A program made the translations under genes and the position numbers. The notes beneath the pieces were generated by a model that was given only the letters and a program-made list of their open reading frames with translations, was not told where the DNA came from and did no database searches. 64,000 bases of DNA from Heterocephalus glaber (Eukaryota > Chordata > Mammalia > Rodentia > Bathyergidae): assembly GCF_000247695.1 (NCBI RefSeq), contig NW_004624842.1:5199134-5263133 (forward strand), given 5' to 3'. Within the stretch, counting starts at the first letter, position 1; every line of letters begins with the position of its first letter. Shown here in pieces: positions 54,217 to 64,000 of the stretch.

Positions 54217-54356
54217 GACACATTGCCATTAACTCCCCTCAAAATATTACCCCTTGGTTTGAAAATACTTATTCCATCGTTCTTGTCAATTCTGAAGCAG
54301 TTCTGGGAGTCCTCTTTCATGTCTTTAAGAGGTATGATTAAAAAAAATACAGTGTA

Positions 54357-54443
54357 GGGCCAGGGATTTAGCTCAGTGGTTCCGGCACCTGCCTCGCAAG
54401 CACAAGGTCCCGAGTTCGATCCCTGGTACCAAAAAAAAAAAAA
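54357..54443 (+). repeat. ID SINE inside the mariner remnant
   Basis: 'gggccagggatttagctcag' to A12. The short flank 'acagtg' is repeated on both sides and matches 'atggtgaatg' in the uninterrupted copy near 21100. Confidence 0.9.
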
Positions 54444-55894
54444 CAGTGAATGTTGCTGCTGAGTGTCATCCAATGGAAAAGTAGGCCCATAAAAACACTG
54501 TGATGTATCCTCATCCACTTTATTCACTGGATCTGACACCAAAGTCAGAAGGTGACTTTCGGCTCATCCTGAAAGTCAGTATGACCATGAAAGGTAAACG
54601 TTTTGAATCAATTCAGTACATCAAGGAAAGTACCACAGTGCAACTAAAGAGTCGAAAGAGGACTTTCAGAACTGCTTCAGAAAGTGGCAACAACAAAGTC
54701 AGGTGGAGTGCTGGGGTGGAGGGATAATGGCAATGTGTCTTTTACTGTAATAATTTTTAAAATTTAATCATTATTATTGACTACCCCTTGCAAAACATGT
54801 CCAGTCTTAATGGCTGGCACCAGTAGGCAATCAAGAAAGTAGATACCCCAAATGCCCTATTAAAGCAGCCTGGTACTCTAGGTCTTCCACATTTCCTAAT
54901 GGTCTTTACCTATGTTGTCTCTCAGAGCAGCACACTTTGCCTGAGAATAAGGGAGTCAGTGGTATGGAGACCACCCCCTTGTTCTAGAAGCTAGTACATA
55001 GAAAATTCAAAAAGGTGACCTGTCCCCCTATTCCAATATAGGACTGGGAGAGGAAAGAACACTGGCCAGGAAGGGTTCAAGGCCTTGCTAAGCCACTCTA
55101 ACCCCTCAGTTGTACCACAAGGCTCTAGTCTTACACATACTATAACATTGGTATAAGTATCTGGTAGTTCCTGAATGGTCAGCCCAAAGCAGAAGGGCTG
55201 GGTGGGCGCCTCAGTCATCTCTCCCCACAGCATGGTCTGGGTATACAGTATATCCTATTTGCCCTGCTTCTTTTACACTAACTCTACCCCAACTGTGGCT
55301 TTAGGCTGAGGCTTAGCATCTTGTGAGAACTCTCCTCACAGCCCTGGGAAAAGGTAAAGTTGGAAACTTACAAATGAATGTCAATTTCCTTATTTTTGCC
55401 AAAGAAGTCCTTTAAAAAATCTACCTATCCATCTAATCATAACGATAAAAATCCAAACACTGAGCTAGCTATGGGTCGGGTGTTAATTAACAAATGAACT
55501 GTTCATTTATTCATCCAGTAGTTGTCTGGTACCTAAGCAACTCCCAGTCCAGTAGGGAGCATCCACCATGGCCACAATGCGCATGTGCAATGGGATGGAG
55601 TCCCCTGCCTCAGATACAAAATAAAGCAAGGTAGTATGGAAGATCAGAGAAGGTTTAGAAGCATCATAGGAGGTTCTACCAAAAGGAAATGTGTTTAAGA
55701 TGAATTCACACTGGGTAGTGACAAAAGGTACAGCAGAAACAATGTATATATAAAATGTGCCCGCCTGCCCTGTCCCACAAGAATACAGTGCTGGGAAATA
55801 GGACAATGTCTTCATTGGTGCCTCCTGTTTGCTTGATAGATGCATACTTATGCTTGTCTTAAGGGAGCTCAAAAAACAACCATACAATTTTAAC

Positions 55895-56110
55895 ATGCAT
55901 CAACTTTATACCAAGCACTTGGTTGAAGGTTTACAGGCATAAACTCTCATAATCCTCATCACAACCTAATGAAGTAGTATCACTTTCATTCTACAGATGA
56001 AGAAAGCAGAGGCTCAGAGAGAGCTTAAGTAACTTATCCAGTCACAATGAGTTGAAATGATTAGTACTGAAAGACCTCCAAGCTTGTCTTGATTTTAAAA
56101 CCTGAGTTCT
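55895..56110 (-). repeat. MIR element
   Basis: Antisense: 'ataatcctcatcacaaccta', 'attctacagatgaagaaagc', 'ggctcagagagagcttaagt'. Confidence 0.75.
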
Positions 56111-57418
56111 TCTATTCCATAAGTTGCTCCCACTGACTCCCCTCAAAGCCAACCCACACACAACACAGGAAGAATGAACCTGGCTTTGCTGCTGAGGTGC
56201 CATACAACTTAGGGTTTTAGATTGGGGACCACAAAAGGCCTTTCCAGGTCTAAACAGGTGATTATAATAACACTGACTATGGACCTGGAACTGTGCTGTC
56301 TTTTGCTAAGAGACACATGATGATATGTATTGCGACCATTTCACAGAGAAGAAAAGTAAGGCTTGATGCTTAGTTCTGTTCAAGCCAGGAAATGGCAGAG
56401 GTGGAAAGATCTGTGTGAGACCAGAGCTGGTCCTCTTAACCTTGGTCCCAAATGGTTTCAATGCTGGGTGAGCCCTGTGTATGCTTAGAGTCGGCTTTTA
56501 ACATTTTCTGATCCTTCAAGCCAAACTCAGGGGCCTTGCAAAGAGCACACTCTCAAGTCTAAGAGGCAATCAGCACTTGCTGAGTGTGAGTCTAGAGGAC
56601 AGCCCCTTCTCCTTTCCCAGCCTTAAGGGCTGGCTCCTCACAGTGATAATGTGGCAAGATTAGTCATTGCTTGCTGTTGGTTGATTATAGCTATTCTTTT
56701 CTGTAAATGAAGTTTAAAAGTCATCAAAGGGTTTGTCAGCTGTGACTTATGAGCCTCTTTCCTGCAGGGAAGTCAGGCAGTGACAAATACCCCTTCTCAT
56801 TCTGCCATCCATTATAAGTCGGAAGCTGCCATGTTCCAATTACTGGAGACCCTGATGCAGCTCATGGAAAACCCTACTCCAGGCTGCAGCCATTACTCAG
56901 GCCTGGCAGGGCTGCTGTAGGCCCAAGCCTCACAGTGCAGGAATGGAATAAGAGTGCTTTCCTGGCTCTGTAGCTAGCCCTTTCTACCCCTTAACTTGTG
57001 GTATCCCTGGTAGTTTACCCTAGACACATTTCCTAGCACCAACTGGGTTACTGCAAGGCACCCAGAATCAATACTGCCTAAGACAAACAGACGCAAGGAA
57101 GTTAATATCATGTTGCCAGGTGGACTATGCAAGAAATATGATGCTACAAAGGGAGGGCAGAAGATTAAGTACCTAGGATCCTCAGAAAAAGCCAAAAGTG
57201 AAAGGACCCTTAGAGATCATAGTGTAATCAATGACCTCTGTATTCAATGCCCATTATATAATAGTCTCTGTCAAACAAGATGCAACGAAAGTGAAGATGA
57301 AGAAAGTATAGGGCCTGCCATGAAGTGTAGATAAGAAAAGTAGGGTCCAGCGAAAGTGACTTACTCAAGATCACAAAATAAGTCAGGTTCAAGGATAGTA
57401 TTAGAAGATATCTACCCG

Positions 57419-57797
57419 TTACAGTTTAGATCTAAAATATTCCCCAAAAGCCTTGTGTGTTTAGGAGGTGACTGGATCATGGGGGTGCTACACTCAGCAG
57501 ATTAATTCACTGGTGAGTTCAGTAGCTGAATGTGATGTCAGAAGATAGGGCCTGGTCAAAAGACTTGGGTCACCAGGGGCATGATCTAGAAGGGTATATT
57601 CTTATCCCCGTTTCTCTCCTCCCTCTCTGCTTCCTGGCTGCTATGGGTTGAGCACCTTTTCCTCTACCATGCCTCTCTGCCAATCTGCTGCCTTGGAGCC
57701 AGCCACATGGACTGAAAAACTGTGAACCAAAATAAATCTCTCATCCTTTAAGTTGTAGGTGTTGGGTATTTTGTCTCAGCAATGGAAAAGTGGCTGA
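57419..57797 (+). mobile_element. MaLR (MST-like) solo LTR
   Basis: Nearly full length: 'ttcccccaaaagcctt'-like start, 'aggaggtgactggatcatgg', 'tttctctcctccctctctgc', 'aaccaaaataaatctctcat' and 'gggtattttgtctcagcaat'. No internal coding region. Confidence 0.85.
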
Positions 57798-57999
57798 TCC
57801 ACTACCTCTAGCAATACAGTGAAGATGAAAGTGACAAATCTATCCTCCTGTGTGAGACTCTGGATACGGAAGTCAGCATAGCTGTCATTCAAATCCCACT
57901 TGCTTACTTACTACATGTTTGACTATGGCAAGTTCTAAAACTTTCTAAAATTAAAAAAAAAAAAAAATGGTAAAACTTTCTTCAGAGTTGTGGTCAGGA

Positions 58000-58140
58000 T
58001 TAAGTAAAACAATACACATACAGTACCCAATGCAAAGAACATATTAAGTACCCAAAATATTATTTACCATCAAATAATCTCTGCAATTCTTTGAGAAAAG
58101 TATTAATTTCATTTTACAGACAACACTGAGGCCCCTTTCC
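58000..58140 (-). repeat. MIR remnant
   Basis: 'atttcattttacagacaaca' preceded by 'ctgcaattctttgagaaa', in antisense order. Confidence 0.5.
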
Positions 58141-59017
58141 TCTTTGTCACACTAAATAACCCAGAGCTTCTGAAAACTATTTGTGGAGAAGAACCAGTTT
58201 TTCTTTTGTATTTGAACTTTTTAAACTGCTTATTTTCAATTTCTATACTTTGAATACCCGGCTCAAAACCATCCTTGCCCCACCCTGTAAACCTCTAGGA
58301 AACCAAAGAATGGAGTTAAGCTCATTTCTTTCTAGTCCTTTAGTTTGATTTCTTTCTTTCAGACTAACCTACAAAAAAACTGCCCCCCATCCCTTCTAGA
58401 GAAAAAATGGTAGGTGGCCAAGGATGAGTTCTTCTAGAGGTGGCTTAGTTTGGTTATCTGCTCTAGATCATGCTATATCCTACAAGAGAAGACAATCTAG
58501 TTTAATAAGGACTGGAACAACCTTCCAAGTCCTGGGGATCTAAAAAGAGGAAATATTTCTAAAGAGGCTGGAACTCCTAGACCATCTCTCCCTAACTAGA
58601 AGACATGAGGAAACCAGACAGGAAGATGAAAGGCATGTTGTAACTTTTCTGGTATTTCTAATTTTTAGTCTTGTATCATGGCTGTTTATACACAAGCCTT
58701 CTCTATCTAGGAAGCTGAGAATAAAGACACCAGATTAATTCTTGAATGCTACTATGCACTGTGATTGGCTGGGCAGAGGAGTAACTTAATCAGTGTTTTG
58801 AAAACACAATAGTATACCTTGACTCTTCCAAGTGCATAGCCAAATGTTCCTAAGTGTACAAAACTTTTTGCTCTAATTAAGCTTATGTAGTGATATCTTC
58901 CAGCATTACCAGAGCTGAGTGGTCATAGGACATACTGTAGAGAGGCACATAACTTGCTCTGAGTAGGAGTTAAACACAGTCTGCCATCAAGGAGAAGCTA
59001 ATGTCTGAATCTTTCTT

Positions 59018-59098
59018 TTTTTTTTGGTACCAGGGATTGAACTCAGTACCTTACGTTTGCAAGGCAGGCGGGGGCACCAGTGAGCTCAATTTTCAGCC
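59018..59098 (-). repeat. ID SINE
   Basis: T head, 'ggtaccagggattgaactca' to 'gctcaattttcagcct'. Flanks ctaatgtctgaatc and ctaatgactgaatc form the target duplication. Confidence 0.88.
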
Positions 59099-59201
59099 TA
59101 ATGACTGAATCCTTAACTTTCATGTGAGGCCATGGAATGTGGTCAACAGTAGTCTCGGAAAACAAAATGCCTTCATTCTGCTACTAAACTACTTGTGTGG
59201 C

Positions 59202-59370
59202 CAAGCATGGTGGTGCACACCTGTGATCCCAACACTCCCTATAATCCCAACACTCAGGAGGCTAAGGCGGGAAGACTGCCACAAGTTCAAGACTTACCTG
59301 GGCTACAAAGTGAGATCAAGCCCAGCATGAACTACACAGCAGAACTCTGTCTCCCCACCCACCTTACCCC
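59202..59370 (+). repeat. B1 SINE with a duplicated internal segment
   Basis: The A-box region is normal, then 'tgatcccaacactc' is followed by 'ctataatcccaacactcag', a short tandem duplication. Confidence 0.8.
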
Positions 59371-60024
59371 CCAAAAGTTAAACTACCTGTGTGATGTAAT
59401 CTTTGTGAAGTATCAAGTTCTTTGTGCTTTAGTTATCTGACCTACAAAATGGGATACCAATACAAACCACTAGAACTGCTACCAGTAACAATAATTTAAT
59501 TCATGTAATTAACTCTTGCTGCTACTATGATTATTTTTAAATCTATAACAACTTTCCCTTGTGAGCAGAAAAGGGAGGATGGTCAGTCCTACTATCATAG
59601 TAACCAAGAGCTGAAATGTAATCAAGGATCAAGTGTCATTGGATGCAAAAGTCTCTTCAAGTGTATTGCCAAAATTCTAGTATTTGGAAACACTTCTTGA
59701 ACATAGTAGGAACCACAGGAGTAAGTGCTCATTAAGTGTTTAATGAAAAAATAAGTAAATATCTGGAATAAAGCAGCCTACAGAGTCCACAAAAAATACA
59801 AGTGAAAAGTAGGAGAAAAAGAGGCTTTTTAGCCAAGGTTTCCAACATAAACTCTGGACAACAGGGCTCCAGGGGCTGACAGCGCAAGAAACCCCTGCTT
59901 GCTTACTATTCTATTACTCTGTTGAGCTTTTACATTCTGTAGATGCTGTGACATGGTAGTGCACATCTCCATTTCCCAATCTATATTAAAGGAAGCAAGG
60001 AACTCTCTTAAGAAGATAGAGAAG

Positions 60025-61322
60025 GGCCAAAGATTAAAACTAGACCTATACCTATCACCGTGAACTAAACTAAGATCGAAGTGGATTAAAGATCTAAATA
60101 TTAAGACAGAAACACTAAACCTGCTGGAAGATAAGTTAGGTAGAACTCTTAATGACCCTGGCATAGGAAAAGACTTTATGAACAAATCTTCAGTAGCATG
60201 GGAGCTAGCACAAAGAATCAACAACTGGGATCTCATCATATTAAAAAGCTTCTGCACTGCAAGAGAAACTACCAACAGAGCTAAGAGACAACCTACAATG
60301 TGGGAAGAAATTTTTAGCAGCTGTACCTCAGACAAAGGTCTACTATCGAGACTATATAAAGAATTGAAAAAAATCAGACCCCACAAATTCAAAGACCCAA
60401 TTCAAAAATGGGCATCCGAAATGAACAGACATTTCTCAAAGAAGTAAAAGCAGCAAATAAATATATGAAAAAATGTTCAACATTACTTGTCATTCGAGAG
60501 ATGCAGATGAAAACAACACTGAGATTCCACCTCACCCCAGAAAGAATGGCTATCAAGAAATCAACCAATAACAAATGCTGGCAGGGGTGTGAGGAGAAAG
60601 GAACCCTTCTCCATTGTTGGTGGGAGTGCAGACTGGTGCGACCACTGTGGAAATCCGTATGGAGATACCTCAAAGAACTAGGACTACAGGTCCCATTTGA
60701 CCCAGCTATTCCCCTACTGGGTATCTTCCCCAAAGAATTAAACGAACCATACCACAGCGATATATGTGCACCCATGTTTATAGAGGCACAGTTTGTAATA
60801 GCTAAAGCCTGGAAACAGCCCAAGTGCCCATCAACTGGAAACTGGATAAAAATGTGGTTTTTTTATAAACCAGAGTACTACTCAGCCATAAAGAATGAGA
60901 TATTAGAGACAATTATAGCTAAATGGATGCATATTGAGGCCATACTCTTAAGTGAAATAAATAGGACACACGTGTAAATACTGAATAGTTTCTCTAGTAA
61001 ATAAGGATGAAAATGATTAAAACGAGTAATTGATAATTTGAAACAGGAAAAAAGGTCCAAAGGTGTAGGGGTGGCGGGAGGGAAGGGGAAAGGGAAGAAG
61101 GGAAAGGAAAAATTATGAGAAAAGGAAAAAAAAAGGAAACAAAGTCTATGTAAATAGGGAAGGGTGGAGGGGGTGAAGGGCTCACAGGTAACGGGGGAAA
61201 AAATAAGAACTAAAATACAAAAATTAAGAACTAAGATAAGGTACAAGCACCCAATGATAAATGTAAATGTACTGTATAGCTAAAATGTACCAATAAATAT
61301 ATAAATTAAAAAAAAAAAAAAA
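60025..61322 (+). mobile_element. 5'-truncated L1 (ORF2 C-terminal end, 3'UTR and A tail)
   Basis: Carries the end of L1 ORF2. One frame covers about 60178-60447 (residues such as NRHFSKK) and continues, after a frameshift, in a second frame from 60408 to 60977. The Cys-rich segment near [20 protein letters not shown] is visible. A G/A-rich tract at 61046-61190 is typical of L1 3'UTRs. AATAAA at about 61291 and an A tail (61308-61322) follow. Flanks near 60010-60024 and 61321-61335 are similar A/G-rich words and may be the target duplication. Not able to move on its own. Confidence 0.88.
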
Positions 61323-61394
61323 GAAGAGAAGGAAGCCTAAACTTCACAACAGGTCTAGCTTTAAGTGAAAATAATAATGGAGAACTTATTAGGC

Positions 61395-61605
61395 TTGTAC
61401 TCATTGGCAGTGGAGCTCTGGGGCCTGAATTTTACCTCTACTTGCTATGTGACCCCGGAATACTTTACTTCTCTTAAGTTCCTTGTTTAAGAAATGGGGA
61501 TACAAATCCTTGCTCTACCCACAGGTAGCACAGGTTGTTACGAACGTCAAAGGAGATAACATGCTGATACGTGACATGTGCTACATGGGTGTGAACAAGA
61601 ATATT
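61395..61605 (+). repeat. MIR element
   Basis: 'ttttacctctacttgctatg', 'taagttccttgtttaagaaa', then 'cgaacgtcaaaggagataac'. Confidence 0.7.
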
Positions 61606-61941
61606 CCCAGATAGAAAGGTCTTCTTAGGCACTCAGGCATGCAGCCAATCAGGTAGTAGGAAGGCTGGATGGTGCACAAGCTGGCACTGCAGCCAAGTGC
61701 TGTGCCCCTCAGGTACTAATGCAGTTGATTAAAATCCTTTCATGCTGAATCAATATTTTCCTCATTACAACAATTCTTCTCTTTGAAAACACCAAATGCT
61801 ACCCCTCACAGTGCTACAAAGGCCCAATCCTGAAGACAGTATATGTATTGTCATATGTATTTTTTTTATTTCCCACATTTAAACAGAGGTAGACAGGAAA
61901 GTTTACCTTTCTCAAAGGTGTCAATCCAAACGTAACTGTTC

Positions 61942-62172
61942 TGCTGTAATTTGGATGCTGAATGTTCCCCTAAAGGCCCGTGTGTTAAAGGCTCAGTCCT
62001 GGTGGTGAAATCCGTGGGAGGGAGGCCTAGCTCCAAGTCCTTAGGTCACTGAGGATGTAAGAATGTATGGAGCTGGAAACACCAAAGAGCCCTCAAAGTG
62101 GATTGTGAGGCCCCCACTCTCTTCCTCTTTGCTTCCTGGCTCAAAATGTAAGTGGTTCTGCTCTACCAAGCC
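61942..62172 (+). mobile_element. MaLR LTR, 3' truncated by a SINE
   Basis: 'tgctgtaatttggatgctga', 'gtgttaaaggctcagtcct', then 'ctttgcttcctggctcaaa'. It stops where the B1-dID begins. Confidence 0.7.
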
Positions 62173-62350
62173 CTCTTGCCAGGATGTGGTGGCCCTTCCA
62201 CAGATTCATAAGCAACAGGAGGATCACAAGTTTGAGCCCAGCCTGGACAACTGAGGAATAAAAAAATTAAAAACAAAAAAGATGAGGATGTAGCTCAATG
62301 TGAAAGCCCTGGGTTCAATCTCCAGTACCACCAAAAATAAAAAATAAAAA
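62173..62350 (+). repeat. B1-dID SINE
   Basis: The B1 half ('caggatgtggtggccctt') is followed by an ID half ('gatgaggatgtagctcaatg', 'gttcaatctccagtacc'). Confidence 0.8.
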
Positions 62351-62473
62351 AGTTGAAAACTTGTCCTGAGGGATAAGATGAAGTTAGCCCACAGTAAAAG
62401 TTAATCACAACAAAAATAGCATAAGCTTTCATAGTTAGTGAGTAATATACTATATCTTGGCCATGATCTAAGT

Positions 62474-62553
62474 TGGTGATGGCAATCCAATGGCACACAT
62501 GCTACAGCAGGGTATCTGTATCACTGAAAGCTCTAAAAGGTTCACCACCTGGG
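62474..62553 (+). mobile_element. Diverged hAT MITE
   Basis: Same family as 38225-38302, sharing 'gctacagcag' and 'cactgaaagctctaaaaggt'. The ends are decayed. Flanks ATCTAAGT (62466-62473) and GTCTAAGT (62554-62561) are a 7/8 target duplication. Confidence 0.7.
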
Positions 62554-63796
62554 GTCTAAGTTTTATGAAAGCATGTTGCAGGAAAATGACACCAAAGAGG
62601 CTGAGAGGTAACAGATTAGGAGGAACCTGGGATCACTAAAGAGACTGGACTTCAGGGGAACCAATACCCATTCCTATGTCATACCCCATGGTGCTCAGTA
62701 AGGGGGTACAATTAAGTCCTTATACCTCTTAAAAGAGCTTAACCACCAATTCAATCCCTAACCCAAATATTCCTATCTTGTGCCGACTTCTCTTTTGTCT
62801 CATATAGTCTTCTCTCACCAATTAGCACAGAGCTTTTTGGGTATTTTCACGTGTTAGGCACATGGCAAAAGTGCCAAAAATGTTCATGGACTGATTAACT
62901 AGAGCCACCTTGTGCAATAATACATACACTAACAAAGTCCTGGGATAGCACCTGCCAATCTCAGCAGTCACTACCTCTTCTGGCAGAGGTCTTGCCTCAG
63001 AAAGCTACCTCCCCCTTCTTGTTCATTCTAACCCCCGCCTCCCCAAAAAAGTGCCTAATACAAGAAGCTATAAAGTATGTGGTAACTTAGAGAACACATT
63101 GGGTGACCAGGGAGGAGACCTCAGGGGACATAAATCCTTCCCTTCTCAGCTAAGTACTCCCTCATCCCTACTAGCAATTTCAGAATGCTACTACCTCCCC
63201 CATCATAAAAATAAAACAGGTTTTTCCAATTAAGCATATTAAATGTCTCATTTAAGGAGCTGCTGACGTTCTGTAAGGTATTACTACTTTTGACATTAGT
63301 AACAGCTGCCTTAATGATGACAAGGATATTAACAGGATGATGATTTTAACAATTAATACAATAGCAAGGCATACTTGCCTTGCCAGTTGTGGTATGAACC
63401 ATGGGCAGTGGGATCTGATGTGCTGGCTCAGATCCACATGAGGAAACTGTATTAAAATGATCTGTTTCAGTGTCATTTCTTTCCCTAGCCTGACTGAATT
63501 CTTGGACAGCAGGGACCACAATCTATATCCGCATCTTCACTGACTTTCAGAATAGGTCCAAGCTCAGAGTAAGCACGTAGAGACTAGTCACTAAACTGAA
63601 CATGGCTGATCCATGTAGCATCACCTCTACCCCTGCCCTCCTTTCTCCAATCCATATTTTTTAATGCACAAAGAAGCAGGCTGCAGATACTAAAACCAGG
63701 ATAAGCTGAGGAGAGACAGGAAGGAAACATTTCTGCAGGGATCCAATAGACAGCCTTTAAGAAAAGGTAATTTGTAATATAAATGATCATAATTTG

Positions 63797-63875
63797 GGCC
63801 AGGGATTTAGCTCAGTGGTTCCGTCGACTGCCTTGCAAGCCAAGGTCCTGAGTTCAATCCCCGGTACAAAAAAAA
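63797..63875 (+). repeat. ID SINE
   Basis: 'gggccagggatttagctcag' to 'caatccccggtac' and an A10 tail. ATGATCATAATTT occurs on both sides as a perfect target duplication. Confidence 0.92.
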
Positions 63876-64000
63876 AATGTTACCATGATCATAATTTATT
63901 AATTGCTTAGGTGGTAGTAGATGAACTGCTAAGTATTTCACTTCTCATCTTTATAACTCTTCCAGGTAAGAATTACATCAAGATCTCAATTACTCTTTTG

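Larger units (their letters stand above)
54060..54790 (+). mobile_element. Mariner-derived element split by two ID SINEs
   Basis: Homologous to 20936-21452 along its length. Shared phrases include 'tgaatgttgctgctgagtg', 'cagaactgcttcagaaa' and 'aatgtgtcttttactgtaat'. The last ~250 bp resemble a mariner transposase C-terminal region with stops. ID elements interrupt it at 54133-54216 and 54357-54443. Confidence 0.7.

Noticed and set aside
59829..60823. Antisense frames of 187 and 144 codons
   Set aside because: They are reverse-strand shadows of the L1 ORF2 remnant.
60178..60977. A functional reverse transcriptase gene
   Set aside because: Only the last part of L1 ORF2 is present and it is frameshifted; there is no endonuclease or polymerase core.

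Overview
This window is ordinary nuclear DNA from a placental mammal, almost certainly a rodent. The evidence is spliced protein-coding genes with large introns, a CpG-island promoter, and a dense load of B1 and ID-type SINEs (tRNA-Ala-like, ending in 'ggtacc' plus an A tail) together with composite B1-dID elements. B1-dID composites are known from squirrel-, dormouse- and beaver-related rodents, so a non-murid rodent is likely; a castorimorph (beaver or kangaroo-rat group) is a low-confidence guess. One 100-N scaffold gap (44390-44489) marks a draft assembly.

Two conserved genes face each other. EIF2S2 (eIF2 beta) runs on the + strand, with its CpG-island promoter near 13.5-13.8 kb, nine coding exons from 13769 to 31802, and a 3'UTR to about 33.2 kb. 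I reconstructed all exons with intact splice phases to exactly 333 codons; intron 2 uses a GC-AG donor. RALY (hnRNP-family RNA-binding protein) runs on the - strand. Its coding exons lie between 46269 and 40083, a separate 3'UTR exon ends near 38.43 kb, and the reading frame is 321 codons. The 46.3-64 kb stretch should be its long 5'UTR intron. RALY and EIF2S2 are also convergent neighbours on human chromosome 20q11, which supports both calls. eIF2 beta carries the GTPase-partner and initiator-tRNA functions of translation initiation; RALY binds nuclear RNA. Sharing a locus does not imply a shared pathway.

Layout: 1-13.4 kb is intergenic, with L1 fragments, a C1orf50 retrocopy nested inside a short hAT element, a FAM169A retrocopy that ends in an intron-derived MIR, a MER5A-like hAT element and many SINEs. 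13.4-33.2 kb is EIF2S2, whose introns hold SINEs, a mariner-derived element, a fold-back repeat and an MLT2-like LTR. 33.2-38.4 kb is the 5 kb between the two 3' ends. 38.4-46.3 kb is the RALY coding part. 46.3-64 kb is RALY intron 1, with a multi-level nest of LTR/L1/MaLR insertions at 51-52.8 kb and a 5'-truncated L1 at 60-61.3 kb.

I see no undescribed enzymatic or defence system. The most interesting signals are genome archaeology and splicing: the GC-AG intron, a roughly 93% identical 130-bp MIR segment copied into the C1orf50 retrocopy, the FAM169A retrocopy of an apparently prematurely polyadenylated transcript, three copies of a roughly 79-bp hAT MITE with 8-bp target duplications, and an enlarged Gly/Ser tract in RALY.
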